A DNA stretch of 64,000 nt from Thalassococcus profundi (GTDB lineage Bacteria; Pseudomonadota; Alphaproteobacteria; Rhodobacterales; Rhodobacteraceae), in NCBI RefSeq assembly GCF_003344785.1, contig NZ_QPMK01000005.1, positions 1 through 64,000 on the forward strand, given 5' to 3'. Below, in pieces: positions 46,384 through 54,746 of this stretch. A model generated the notes under the pieces. That model saw only the letters and a list, made by a program, of their open reading frames with translations. It was not told where the DNA came from and ran no database searches. The translations under genes were made by a program, and so were the position numbers. Within the stretch, counting starts at the first letter, position 1. Each line of letters opens with the position of its first letter.

Positions 46384-47583
46384 TTACAGCAGCGCATCCA
46401 GCGCGTCGATCAGCCGGGCCACCTCGGCCTGCGAGGTGTAATGCACGAAAGACAGCCGCAGCACGCCGCGGGACTCGTCCAGCCCCAGCCCGGTCAGCGC
46501 GCGGCCCGCGTAGAAATCGCCGCCCCCCGCCATGATGCCGTGTGCCGCCAATTCCGCGGCCACCTCCGCCCCCGGCCGGTTCAGCGCCAGCGCCACCGTG
46601 GGTGCGCGCCCTTCGGCCCTCGCCGGTCCCAGCAGCCGGACGGAGTTGCGGTCCTTCACCGCGTCCAGCAGCGGCTGCAGCAACGCGACCTCGTGCGCGC
46701 GCATCAGGTCGTGCACGCCGCCCGAATCGGTGCCGTGATGCGCGGCCAGCGCGTCGATGTAATCGGCGATGCCGGCGCAGGCCGCCACCTGCGCGTGATC
46801 CGGCCCGGCGGGCGTGAAGCGCTTGTAGAGCGTGCCGCCGTTGAAATGATGTGCCTGGTTCGGCAGCGCCTCGGCCAGCGCCTGCCGGATGACCATGATC
46901 CCCTGGTGCGGCCCGTAGGTCTTGTAGGCGGAAAAGAGGTAGATGTCGGCGCCGAGGCTGCCCACGTGGGGCAACCCGTGCGGCGCATAGCTCACCCCGT
47001 CGACGCAGACAAAGGCGCCCGCGGCATGGGCCCGGGCGGTGATCTCGACAACCGGGTTGATCTCTCCGACGACGTTCGAGCAATGCGGGAAACAGACCAG
47101 CCGGACCTTTTCGTCCAGAAGATTCTCGAGCGCGTCGGGGCACAGGCTGCCGGTGTCGGGATCCATGCGCCATTCGCGGATCTCGATCCCGTCCTCGGCC
47201 AGCCGCCGCCAGGGGCCGGAATTGGCCTCGTGATCCTGGTTGGTGACGACGATGGCCTCTCCGGGCAACATGAACCTGCGGAAGGCCTGCGCCAGCACAT
47301 AGGTGTTCTGCGTCGTCGAGGGGCCGAAGGACAGTTCGGCCGGCTGAACCCCCAGCAGCGCCGACAGCCGCGCGCGGGCCTCGTCCATCTCGGCCCCCGC
47401 CGCATGGGACGCGGCATAGGGCGCGTAGGGCTGGACCTTCCGTTCGACGCAATAACGCGTCAGCCGGTCGATCACCGGCTGGCAGGCATAGGACCCGCCG
47501 GCATTTTCGAAGAATGCCTGGTCCTTTAGGGCGTCCACGTCGAAAGCCGGAAACTGCGCCCTGACAAAGTCGATATCCAGCAT
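46384..47583 (-). CDS. Cysteine desulfurase-like class V aminotransferase
   Basis: 399 residues from the ATG at 47583, which has AGGGGGA upstream; further upstream codons are intergenic. PLP lysine in LFSAYKTYGPHQGIMV; other fold-type I segments are FFENAGGSYACQPV, SFGPSTTQNTYVL and VCVDGVSYAPHGLP. It fits the VC1184-type group annotated as cysteine desulfurase-like. The mobile-loop cysteine of true IscS/SufS enzymes is not apparent, so desulfurase activity is uncertain. It stands alone and diverges from the BCCT transporter. Confidence 0.82.
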   Translation of the reverse strand: MLDIDFVRAQFPAFDVDALKDQAFFENAGGSYACQPVIDRLTRYCVERKVQPYAPYAASHAAGAEMDEARARLSALLGVQPAELSFGPSTTQNTYVLAQAFRRFMLPGEAIVVTNQDHEANSGPWRRLAEDGIEIREWRMDPDTGSLCPDALENLLDEKVRLVCFPHCSNVVGEINPVVEITARAHAAGAFVCVDGVSYAPHGLPHVGSLGADIYLFSAYKTYGPHQGIMVIRQALAEALPNQAHHFNGGTLYKRFTPAGPDHAQVAACAGIADYIDALAAHHGTDSGGVHDLMRAHEVALLQPLLDAVKDRNSVRLLGPARAEGRAPTVALALNRPGAEVAAELAAHGIMAGGGDFYAGRALTGLGLDESRGVLRLSFVHYTSQAEVARLIDALDALL

Positions 47584-47878
47584 GAAGTCCCCCTGTTTCC
47601 CGCCGGCCACAAAAGCCGCGAATGCCCAGAGCGTCAAGCCTGCGGACCGGGGCGGCGCCGCCCGGCTGTCCTGCGCGGTCCCTCCGCGGGCCACCGCATT
47701 TCCCCTGCAAAGGGTCGCAAAGTATCAAGTCTTCCAGACGCGGGGTGGCCATTCTTTGCCGATCGGGGCATGATGGCACGGTCCGTACCAATCCGGTTTC
47801 ACGCCGCCGGGCCTCGAGCCGACCGGCATCTCCGCGCGACCGGAGCCGATAATTCACACAGACACGGAGGGACATATC

Positions 47879-49516
47879 TTGTCAGACCAATCCATGCCGG
47901 AGGGCGTCCCGACGCCAGACGGCCAAGTCAACATGATCGATACCGACTACGATATCGGTCAGGACAACATCGACGGCAAAGTCGGCCCGTTCGGCTTTGA
48001 CATCCACAACCCGGTCTTCGTGATCTCGGGCCTCAGCGTGGTGATCTTCGTGATCTACGCCCTCATGTTCAACGAACAGGCCTCCGAGATCTTCGGCGCG
48101 TTGCGCCCCTGGCTCACCAGCACCTTTGACTGGTTCTTCATGCTGGCGGCCAATATCTTCGTGATCTTCTGCCTCTTCCTGATCGTGTCGCCCTGGGGAT
48201 CGGTGCGGCTCGGCGGCACCGAAGCCACGCCCGATTACACCTACCTGGGCTGGTTCGCGATGCTCTTCGCCGCGGGCATGGGCATCGGCCTGATGTTCTT
48301 CGGCGTGCTCGAGCCGGTCTACCACATGGCCATCTCCTCGCCGCTGGGCGTGCCCTCGCCCTTTGCCGAAGACGGCACGCTGATCCCCGAGAATGTCGAG
48401 GCGGCACGCAGCATCGGGCTTGCCGGAACGATCTTCCACTGGGGTCTGCACCCTTGGGCGATCTACGCGGTCGTGGCGCTGGCGCTGGCGCTCTTCACCT
48501 ACAACAAGGGTCTGCCGCTGACGATCCGCTCGGCCTTCTACCCGATTTTCGGCGATCGCGTCTGGGGCTGGACCGGCCACATCATCGACACGCTGGCGGT
48601 CTTTGCCACGCTCTTCGGTCTTGCCACCTCTTTGGGGTTCGGTGCGCAACAGGCGGTCGCGGGTCTCGAATTCGTCTACGGCGTGCCCAACACCATCACC
48701 AGCCAGGTCATCTTGATCTGCGCGATCACCGCGGTGGCGCTTGTGTCGGTGCTGCGCGGCCTCGACGGCGGGGTCAAGGTCCTGTCAGAGGTCAACATGG
48801 TCGTCGCCGCGCTGCTGCTGCTCTTCGTTCTGCTGGCCGGTCCGACGGTACTGATCCTCACCGGCTTCGGCGAAGGTCTGGTGGCCTATGCCCAGGATCT
48901 GGTGCCGCTGTCGAATCCGTTCGGACGCGAGGACGACAGCTATCGCGAAGGCTGGACCGCCTTCTACTGGGCCTGGTGGATCAGCTGGTCGCCCTTCGTC
49001 GGCATGTTCATCGCCCGCGTCAGCCGCGGCCGCACGGTGCGCGAATTCGTCACCTGCGTGATCCTGATCCCCAGCCTCGTCTGCGTGCTCTGGATGGCCG
49101 TCTTCGGCGGCACCGCGATCGAGCAGGTCATCAGCGGCACCGGCAGCCAGGTCAAGGAATACGTGATCGACAGCTACAGCCCCGAGCTTTCGCTCTTTGG
49201 CATGCTGGCGGACCTGCCGCTCGCGGCGATCACCTCGACCATCGCCATCGTGCTGGTCATCGTGTTCTTCGTGACCTCGTCCGATTCCGGCTCGCTGGTC
49301 ATCGACACGATCACCGCCGGCGGCAAGATCGACGCGCCCGCACCGCAGCGCGTGTTCTGGTGCATCTTCGAAGGTCTGGTGGCCATCGTGCTGCTGATCG
49401 GCGGCGGGTTGTCATCGCTTCAGGCGATGGTGATCTCGACCGGCCTGCCTTTCACGCTGGTCCTGCTGCTGATGTGCTGGGCGATCTTCAAGGGGCTGCA
49501 AAGCGAGAAACGCTAG
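47879..49516 (+). CDS. BCCT-family betaine/choline/carnitine transporter
   Basis: 545 residues from a TTG at 47879, which has GGAGGG seven bases upstream; an ATG five codons later lacks such a site. Twelve helices. The glycine-rich unwound helix AAGMGIGLMFFGVLEPVYH and the aromatic substrate-box segment AFYWAWWISWSPFVGMF are BCCT hallmarks. GMGIG resembles the sodium-coupled BetP form. It imports quaternary amines such as glycine betaine, choline or possibly DMSP, the last supported only by dmdA being 1.2 kb away. It ends at a strong terminator. Confidence 0.92.
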   Translation: MSDQSMPEGVPTPDGQVNMIDTDYDIGQDNIDGKVGPFGFDIHNPVFVISGLSVVIFVIYALMFNEQASEIFGALRPWLTSTFDWFFMLAANIFVIFCLFLIVSPWGSVRLGGTEATPDYTYLGWFAMLFAAGMGIGLMFFGVLEPVYHMAISSPLGVPSPFAEDGTLIPENVEAARSIGLAGTIFHWGLHPWAIYAVVALALALFTYNKGLPLTIRSAFYPIFGDRVWGWTGHIIDTLAVFATLFGLATSLGFGAQQAVAGLEFVYGVPNTITSQVILICAITAVALVSVLRGLDGGVKVLSEVNMVVAALLLLFVLLAGPTVLILTGFGEGLVAYAQDLVPLSNPFGREDDSYREGWTAFYWAWWISWSPFVGMFIARVSRGRTVREFVTCVILIPSLVCVLWMAVFGGTAIEQVISGTGSQVKEYVIDSYSPELSLFGMLADLPLAAITSTIAIVLVIVFFVTSSDSGSLVIDTITAGGKIDAPAPQRVFWCIFEGLVAIVLLIGGGLSSLQAMVISTGLPFTLVLLLMCWAIFKGLQSEKR

Positions 49517-49541
49517 CCGCTTCGACAGCCTGAGAATCGAA

Positions 49542-49576
49542 ACGCCCCGCCGGTCATACGGCGGGGCGTTTTTCTT
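49542..49576 (+). terminator. Rho-independent terminator after the BCCT gene
   Basis: ACGCCCCGCCG-gtcata-CGGCGGGGCGT, an 11-bp perfect stem followed by TTTTCTTT. It also separates the gene from convergent acuI. Confidence 0.92.
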
Positions 49577-49617
49577 TGGGTTTTCTGTGCGTTTTCCTGT
49601 GTCGGTCCGACGCGCTG

Positions 49618-50610
49618 TCAGACGTTCACATCCACCACGACACGGCCCTTGACCTGCCCCTTGAGGATATCGGCCCCAAGCTGCGGCAGATCGGCCAGCG
49701 TCGCGGGCTGCACCATCGCCTCGAGCTTGTCCATCGGCAGGTCGCTGGCGATCCGCTTCCAGGCGCGCACCCGGTTGTCATAGGGCTGCATGACCGAATC
49801 GATGCCCAGCAGGTTCACCCCGCGCAGCAGGAACGGCACGACCGTCGCGGGCAGGCCCGCGCCCCCGGCCAGGCCCACGGCGGACACCGAAGCACCGTAT
49901 TTCAACTGCCCCAGCACCCTTGCCAGCATCGACCCGCCCACGGCATCGACGCAGCCCGCCCAGGTCTCGGTCTCCAGCGGCCGCTTGACAGTCTCGTTGA
50001 TCTCCTCGCGCGGCACGATCCGCGCCGCACCCAGATCCTTGAGGTAACTTTCGGTCTCGGGCCGCCCGGTCACGCCCGCGACCTCGTAGCCGAGGTTGGC
50101 CAGGATCGCCGTCGCGACCGACCCGACACCGCCCGCGGCCCCGGTCACCAGCACCTCGCCCTTGTCCGGGCTCAGCCCGTGATCCTCGAGCGCCATGACC
50201 GCCAGCATCGCCGTGAACCCGGCGGTACCCACCGCCATCGCCTGCCGCGTGTCGAGCCCATCGGGCAGCGGCACCAGCCAGTCGGCCTTGACCCGCGCCT
50301 TCTGCGCGTAGCCCCCCCAATGCGCCTCGCCGACGCGCCAGCCGGTCAGCACCACCTTGTCGCCCGCCTTGTAACGGTCGTCCGAGGACTCCTCGACCGT
50401 CCCGGCAAAGTCGATCCCCGGCACATGCGGATAGCTCCGCACCAGCCCGCCGCCCGGCCCGATGCAGAGCCCGTCCTTGTAGTTGACCGTGGAATATTCC
50501 ACCGCCACCGTGACCTCGCCCTCAGGCAGATCGTCGAGGCCGATGTCCTTGACGGACGCCGAGGTCTTGCCCTCGTCGTCCTTCTCCACAACCAATGCCT
50601 TGAACATCAT
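49618..50610 (-). CDS. acuI: Acryloyl-CoA reductase AcuI
   Basis: 330 residues, a zinc-free MDR-family oxidoreductase. AcuI reduces toxic acryloyl-CoA to propionyl-CoA with NADPH during DMSP and propionate metabolism. The nucleotide-binding loop is TGAAGGVGSV (residues 156-165). The N-terminal VEYSTVNYKDGLCIG, the substrate-side VPGIDFAGTV and GWRVGEAHWGGYAQ are characteristic. AAGGA precedes the paired ATG codons. It is 105 bp downstream of dmdA, the usual roseobacter order, with a hairpin between them. Confidence 0.93.
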   Translation of the reverse strand: MMFKALVVEKDDEGKTSASVKDIGLDDLPEGEVTVAVEYSTVNYKDGLCIGPGGGLVRSYPHVPGIDFAGTVEESSDDRYKAGDKVVLTGWRVGEAHWGGYAQKARVKADWLVPLPDGLDTRQAMAVGTAGFTAMLAVMALEDHGLSPDKGEVLVTGAAGGVGSVATAILANLGYEVAGVTGRPETESYLKDLGAARIVPREEINETVKRPLETETWAGCVDAVGGSMLARVLGQLKYGASVSAVGLAGGAGLPATVVPFLLRGVNLLGIDSVMQPYDNRVRAWKRIASDLPMDKLEAMVQPATLADLPQLGADILKGQVKGRVVVDVNV

Positions 50611-50668
50611 GCGCTTCCTTTCCAGTCGCAGGACCAGCCCCCCGCTTCATCTTGCCAGTAAACCTCCG

Positions 50669-50698
50669 GGGAGTGTGAGGGGCTGGCCCCTCACTCCC
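50669..50698 (-). terminator. Hairpin between dmdA and acuI
   Basis: An inverted repeat of 13 bp (GGGAGTGAGGGGC with GCCCCTCACTCCC, one arm carrying a two-base TG bulge) around a two-base centre, just after the dmdA stop. There is no long T-run on the minus strand, so it probably attenuates or stabilises rather than fully terminates. Confidence 0.55.
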
Positions 50699-50715
50699 GC
50701 CGCTCAAAGCCCGTA

Positions 50716-51819
50716 TCAGGCCCAGAACCCCTCGCGCACCACGGCACCGCGGTCGCCGCCGGGGCAGCGCACCACCAGCTGGGTGCCCGCCTCCCAATGG
50801 GTCATGCGCACCATGCCGATGGCGACATTCGTTCCATGATCCGGCGACCATGCCGCCGAGGACACGTTGCCCACATGCCGATCCCCGGCCATCACCGGCC
50901 AGAGATGCGTGCAGCCCGGCACGCGCGCGCCGCTCATCTCCAACGCACAGATCTGCCGCACGGGTCCTTCCTTGGCCACGCGCAGGAGCGCATCCCGCCC
51001 GACGCAGCCGATCGCCGTCTGGGTGTTGCAGAACCGGCCAAGCCCGCATTCGTGCGGGGTGTTGTCGCGGGTCATGTCGTTGCCGTAGCTCAGCAGCCCG
51101 CCCTCGATCCGCTCGATCAGGTTGGGACAACCGGCGCGCACGTCCCATGGCTTTCCCGACTCCATCAGCGCGTTCCAGAGCGGCATGCCGATGTCGCCGC
51201 CCTCGACGTAGATCTCGAACCCGCCCTGCTTGGAATAGCCCGACCGCGCGACGACCATGTCGCGGCCCTGGAACTGGAACACGCCGAAGCGGAAGAACCG
51301 CACAGCCCGCACCCCATCGCCAAAGACCGCCGCCATCAAGTCCTCCGCATGCGGTCCCTGCACGGCGAGCGGAGACACGTCCGGCTCGTCCACCAGCACG
51401 TCGAGCCGGAAGCCGTAGACGATGCCCTTGACCCACAAGAGCAGGTCCGAGTCGGCGATGGAAATCCACCAGCGGTCCTCGGCCAGTTTCACCGCCACCG
51501 GATCGTTGAGCATGCCGCCGGTCTCGTCGACGATGGGCACGTAGTAGCACTGGCCGGGCAGCATTCCGCGCAGGTCGCGCGGCGTCAGCATCTGCATGAG
51601 CCGCCCGGCATCCGGACCGCGCAATTCCACCTGGCGCTCGCAGGCCACGTCCCAGACCTGCACCTTTTCCTTCAGGTGCCGGTAATCCTCCTCGATGCTT
51701 TCGAACACCGTGGGCAGGAGCATGTGATTGTAGACGGTGTAGCCCTTGACCCCGGCCGCCTCGACACCGTCGGAAAACGGGGTGCGCCGCAGCCGGCGCG
51801 ACGGAGAAATCATGGCCAT
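50716..51819 (-). CDS. dmdA: DMSP demethylase DmdA
   Basis: 367 residues from the ATG at 51819, with AAGGA six bases upstream. It is a GcvT-fold aminomethyltransferase. DmdA moves a methyl group from dimethylsulfoniopropionate to tetrahydrofolate, giving methylmercaptopropionate. The N-terminal SRRLRRTPFSDGVEAAGVKG separates DmdA from ordinary GcvT, and length and the linked acuI agree. Other segments: CERQVELRGPDAGRLMQML, LSPLAVQGPHAE-type core and RIEGGLLSYGNDMTRDNTP. It marks the marine DMSP-demethylation lifestyle. Confidence 0.93.
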   Translation of the reverse strand: MAMISPSRRLRRTPFSDGVEAAGVKGYTVYNHMLLPTVFESIEEDYRHLKEKVQVWDVACERQVELRGPDAGRLMQMLTPRDLRGMLPGQCYYVPIVDETGGMLNDPVAVKLAEDRWWISIADSDLLLWVKGIVYGFRLDVLVDEPDVSPLAVQGPHAEDLMAAVFGDGVRAVRFFRFGVFQFQGRDMVVARSGYSKQGGFEIYVEGGDIGMPLWNALMESGKPWDVRAGCPNLIERIEGGLLSYGNDMTRDNTPHECGLGRFCNTQTAIGCVGRDALLRVAKEGPVRQICALEMSGARVPGCTHLWPVMAGDRHVGNVSSAAWSPDHGTNVAIGMVRMTHWEAGTQLVVRCPGGDRGAVVREGFWA

Positions 51820-51901
51820 CCGCATTCCTTTCCAGTGATAGAACATCCGACGGGACGGCGGGTGGGGCGTCGCGGCACGCGCGCGTCGTCTCCCGTCCGG
51901 A

Positions 51902-52420
51902 TCACAACCATGGCCCGTCCTCGGGCATGAAGGGCAGATCGCTCACCGGCGCCACCGCTCCGGCGGCGGTCAGCATGGCGTGGATCTGGCCGCGGTGATG
52001 GGTCTGGTGGTTGAACATATGCACCACGCACAGGCTGCGCGGCTTGCGCATCTCGCGCCCCAGGGCGCCAGACCACCAGGTCAGGTCGCCCACCAGATCC
52101 ACCGCGTGTAAACCTTCGGCCCAGAGCAGGATGCGCGCGTCGGCGCGGAACCGTTCCACCGACCAGGCCAGTCCCGTCTCGCAGAGCCCGGTGCTGCCGC
52201 CGATCCCGCCTTCGGGCGCAGTGCCGCCGTCGAACCGGCTCATCCACATCAGGTCGCCCCAGAGCAGGTGGTTCGCCGTACCCAGGAGCGAGCCGAAGAA
52301 GGCCTTGCGGTTCTTCGTGAGCTCCGCCGCTGGCAGCGCCTCGAACGCGGCCTTCAGTTGCCTGTTCTGCCAGGCATTGTACCGCGCCATCGCAACACAA
52401 TACTCCGGCGTTATCATCAT
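51902..52420 (-). CDS. DinB family metal-binding protein
   Basis: 172 residues, a four-helix bundle. The three-histidine metal site of DinB/YfiT proteins is visible: one His in LLGTANHLLWGDLMW and two in HMFNHQTHHRGQIHAML. The family contains thiol-dependent S-transferases and damage-inducible proteins; the activity here is unknown. Its ATG overlaps the DUF1326 stop. It is followed 82 bp later by dmdA. Confidence 0.85.
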   Translation of the reverse strand: MMITPEYCVAMARYNAWQNRQLKAAFEALPAAELTKNRKAFFGSLLGTANHLLWGDLMWMSRFDGGTAPEGGIGGSTGLCETGLAWSVERFRADARILLWAEGLHAVDLVGDLTWWSGALGREMRKPRSLCVVHMFNHQTHHRGQIHAMLTAAGAVAPVSDLPFMPEDGPWL

Positions 52421-53124
52421 GCCCGCGGTCCCTTCCAGTCGATCGGGCAAATCTCGGCGGACTTGCCGCCGAAGTCCCAGATCCGCCCGAAATCGCGCAC
52501 CTTGGACTTGATGCCTCGGGCGGCGATGATGTCCGGCCCCATCCAGTATTTCGAATTCGAGATCATCACCGGGTGATCGGGGCTCGCGCCCTCGATCATC
52601 TCGATCTCGCCCTGGATCTTGCGCCCGATGTAGAGTCCGCGCTTCTTGCCGTCCCGGACGATCTCGACCTTCTCGCGTTCGGCACCGACGATGTCGCTGA
52701 CCAGCATGGTGAAGAGCCCCGTGGTGCCACCCGCAGCCCCCGAGAAGATCTGCAGCAGCCCGTTATAGGCCTTGCCGCTGGCGCGCTCGTCCACATAGGC
52801 CGCGACCTTCCAGCCGCCCTCGGCCATACGGCCCGGTATTTCGACCATGAGACCCACGTTCAGCCCCGAGAGGTCCTCGCCCTCGTAGTGGCCCTCGTCG
52901 ATCGCGATGGCCATCCAGGCATGGCAGTGGCCTTCCGTGGGCGGATGCGCGCCCAGGCTCACCACGCAGGGACAGAACAACTCGCAGGAGCAGTTCAGGA
53001 ACAGCTCGCCCTTGATCGCCCAGTCGGTCGGAACCATCTTGCGGCGCTTCGGATTCGCCATGCGCTGGTCGATCCTCTGGCTGACCGGCAGCTTGTCGGC
53101 ATTCGGGACTTGTTGATCGGCCAT
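52417..53124 (-). CDS. DUF1326 domain protein with CxC...CxC motif
   Basis: 235 residues, no signal peptide. The motif CSCELFCPC near residue 45, with GHCHAWMAIAIDEGHY just after, is the DUF1326 hallmark and looks like a soft-metal or thiol-redox site. GLFTMLVSDIVGAER and HPVMISNSKYWMGPDI complete the conserved core. Function unknown. It is encoded one base after the DUF2182 membrane protein and overlaps the DinB gene, so the three are almost certainly coexpressed. Confidence 0.85.
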   Translation of the reverse strand: MADQQVPNADKLPVSQRIDQRMANPKRRKMVPTDWAIKGELFLNCSCELFCPCVVSLGAHPPTEGHCHAWMAIAIDEGHYEGEDLSGLNVGLMVEIPGRMAEGGWKVAAYVDERASGKAYNGLLQIFSGAAGGTTGLFTMLVSDIVGAEREKVEIVRDGKKRGLYIGRKIQGEIEMIEGASPDHPVMISNSKYWMGPDIIAARGIKSKVRDFGRIWDFGGKSAEICPIDWKGPRA

Positions 53125-53125
53125 C

Positions 53126-53914
53126 TCATCCTCCCAGAAATGTCGGAGCCAACCAGACCGCCACGCCTGCGGCGATCAGAAGGGCCCCCATCGGTTTCAT
53201 CACACGGTGCCCGATCTGCGGCAGCTTTTCCATCACCATGAACAGCGTCGCGAGTCCCATCCAGGCCAGGTTCATCACGCCGCCGACAAAGCCCAAAAGC
53301 ATGAAGCCCCAGCAGCATCCCACGCAGAACGCGCCCATACCCGCGCCCATACGCAGCCCGCCCGCAACACCCGGCCGCCAGTGACCGAGGAAATAGACCG
53401 TGGGCGCATGGCAGACGCCGTGGCAGACCTCCTTGAGCCGCGTGAACTGGAAGGCGCCGACGAGAACAAGCAGCGCCGCCTGCAGCCAGGTCTGGCGCGC
53501 GATGCCCAGCATGTCGATCACCCCGCCGTGTAGCAGCGCCACCTGAAGCGCCGCGATGGCGGCGGCAAAGCCGACCCAGACCGCGAAATAGCCTGCCAGC
53601 AGCGCCCACCAGCCGGCCCGGCTGCCGTCGGCGCTGCGCATCAGATCCTCGTAGGCGCGCAAGGTGGGGACCAGCGTCGGCCCCATCATCGCCGCCATCA
53701 TGATCGCCCACATGGCGAACAGCGGGCCGAAGCGGGCCATCGGCATGTCCATGTCCATGCCCGGGTCCATGGTCCGCATAGCCTCTGCCATGGAATTGGG
53801 CCGGCCCAGCAGGTCGAGCCCCATGCCGGTGGCCATGGCGTACATCATCGCCCAGGCTGCAAGGATCGCCGCGAAGAATGCGAGCCAGGCGGTGCTGCGC
53901 ACAAGTCCCTGCAA
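53126..53914 (-). CDS. DUF2182 metal-binding integral membrane protein
   Basis: 262 residues from a TTG at 53914 with GGAGGA five bases upstream; longer open frames pass through the regulator's promoter. About six membrane helices. The Met-rich stretch MDPGMDMDMPM, the segment FAMWAIMMAAMMGPTLVPT, and the Cys pair in EVCHGVCHAP with CVGCCWGF further along suggest copper or another soft metal. The family is listed as predicted metal-binding. It pairs with DUF1326 directly downstream and diverges from a FadR-type regulator. Confidence 0.8.
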   Translation of the reverse strand: MQGLVRSTAWLAFFAAILAAWAMMYAMATGMGLDLLGRPNSMAEAMRTMDPGMDMDMPMARFGPLFAMWAIMMAAMMGPTLVPTLRAYEDLMRSADGSRAGWWALLAGYFAVWVGFAAAIAALQVALLHGGVIDMLGIARQTWLQAALLVLVGAFQFTRLKEVCHGVCHAPTVYFLGHWRPGVAGGLRMGAGMGAFCVGCCWGFMLLGFVGGVMNLAWMGLATLFMVMEKLPQIGHRVMKPMGALLIAAGVAVWLAPTFLGG

Positions 53915-53953
53915 TCTTTCCTCCGTCTCGCGATCCCGTCTTGACCAAATGAA

Positions 53954-53962
53954 TGTCAGACA
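53954..53962. promoter_or_regulatory. FadR/GntR-type operator candidate 1
   Basis: TGTC-A-GACA, a perfect 9-bp palindrome of the GntR/FadR type, in the gap between the divergent DUF2182 and FadR-like genes. Its partner lies at 53987-53995, 33 bp away centre to centre (about three helical turns). Confidence 0.5.
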
Positions 53963-53986
53963 ATTAAATGCAGGGCAAATCCTAAA

Positions 53987-53995
53987 TGTCGGACA
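53987..53995. promoter_or_regulatory. FadR/GntR-type operator candidate 2
   Basis: TGTC-G-GACA, same palindrome with a different centre base, immediately before the regulator's start codon, where binding would block translation initiation or transcription. Both sites share the longer context AATGTCxGACAA. Confidence 0.5.
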
Positions 53996-53996
53996 A

Positions 53997-54719
53997 ATGA
54001 AAAAACCCGTCGACCTTTCCGCCCGGATCGCCTCGGACATCCGCGCCTCCATCGTCGAAGGGCGGCTGATCGTAGGCGACCGACTGCCGTCGGAATCGGA
54101 ACTTGCCGAGCAATTCGGCGTGTCGCGGTCGACAGTGCGCGAGGCGCTGAAACGGCTCGCGGCGCAGAGCCTGATCCGCACCCAACGAGGTGCCGCGGGT
54201 GGGGCTTTCGTCAATCACCTTTCCTTCGAAGACGCCATGGCGCAGCAGGTCACCACCGCGACGCTTCTGCTGTCAATGAACGCCATCAGCTTTGACGTCG
54301 CCTGCGAGGCGCGGTTCGCGCTGGAACGGGCCTGCGCACCGCTGGCCGCCGCGCGCCGCACCGAGGACCAGTTGGCGCGGTTGCGGTCGGAAATCGGGCG
54401 GCAAAGCCAGCCCGGTCTGACGGACGAAGAATTCTGCGCCTCCGACGTGGCCTTTCACCGCGCGCTGGTCGATGGCGCGGGGAACCCGGTGCTGTCCTAC
54501 CAACTGGCCGGGGCGGTCGAGGGCATGTTGCCGCTGATGAACATGATCACCTTTACCGCGCGCAAACGGGTGCAGATCGTCAATCTGCACAGCCGTATCG
54601 CCGAAGGATTGACCCGGCGCGATACCGTGGCTGTGGAGGCCGCGCTTCACGGGCTCGAGGATTACACCCGCACGCTGGCCCGCGATGTCATGGCGGCGCG
54701 CGAGGCGGCGCGCGGCTGA
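53997..54719 (+). CDS. FadR-subfamily GntR transcriptional regulator
   Basis: 240 residues from the ATG at 53997. N-terminal winged helix: IVEGRLIVGDRLPSESELAE, then FGVSRSTVREALKRLAAQSL. The C-terminal FCD domain is all-helical with metal-site residues in SDVAFHRALVDGAGN and NLHSRIAEGLTRRD. Such regulators usually sense a carboxylate or sugar acid. It is divergent from the DUF2182 operon and convergent with a 2-keto-3-deoxygalactonate operon. The latter is the more natural target by ligand type (inference). Two TGTCnGACA sites lie in its promoter. Confidence 0.9.
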   Translation: MKKPVDLSARIASDIRASIVEGRLIVGDRLPSESELAEQFGVSRSTVREALKRLAAQSLIRTQRGAAGGAFVNHLSFEDAMAQQVTTATLLLSMNAISFDVACEARFALERACAPLAAARRTEDQLARLRSEIGRQSQPGLTDEEFCASDVAFHRALVDGAGNPVLSYQLAGAVEGMLPLMNMITFTARKRVQIVNLHSRIAEGLTRRDTVAVEAALHGLEDYTRTLARDVMAAREAARG

Positions 54720-54746
54720 TCGGCCCGGACGGTCACGCCACGCCGA

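Noticed and set aside
46322-46390. An RpoE promoter (TGATC-type -35 with an 18-bp spacer) upstream of photolyase
   Set aside because: A TTGACC and a TATGTC are present but spacing and sequence do not fit the RpoE consensus well enough to call.
46384-47583. Calling the class V enzyme a true IscS/SufS cysteine desulfurase
   Set aside because: The catalytic-loop cysteine is not evident and no Fe-S assembly genes are adjacent, so only the broader family is claimed.
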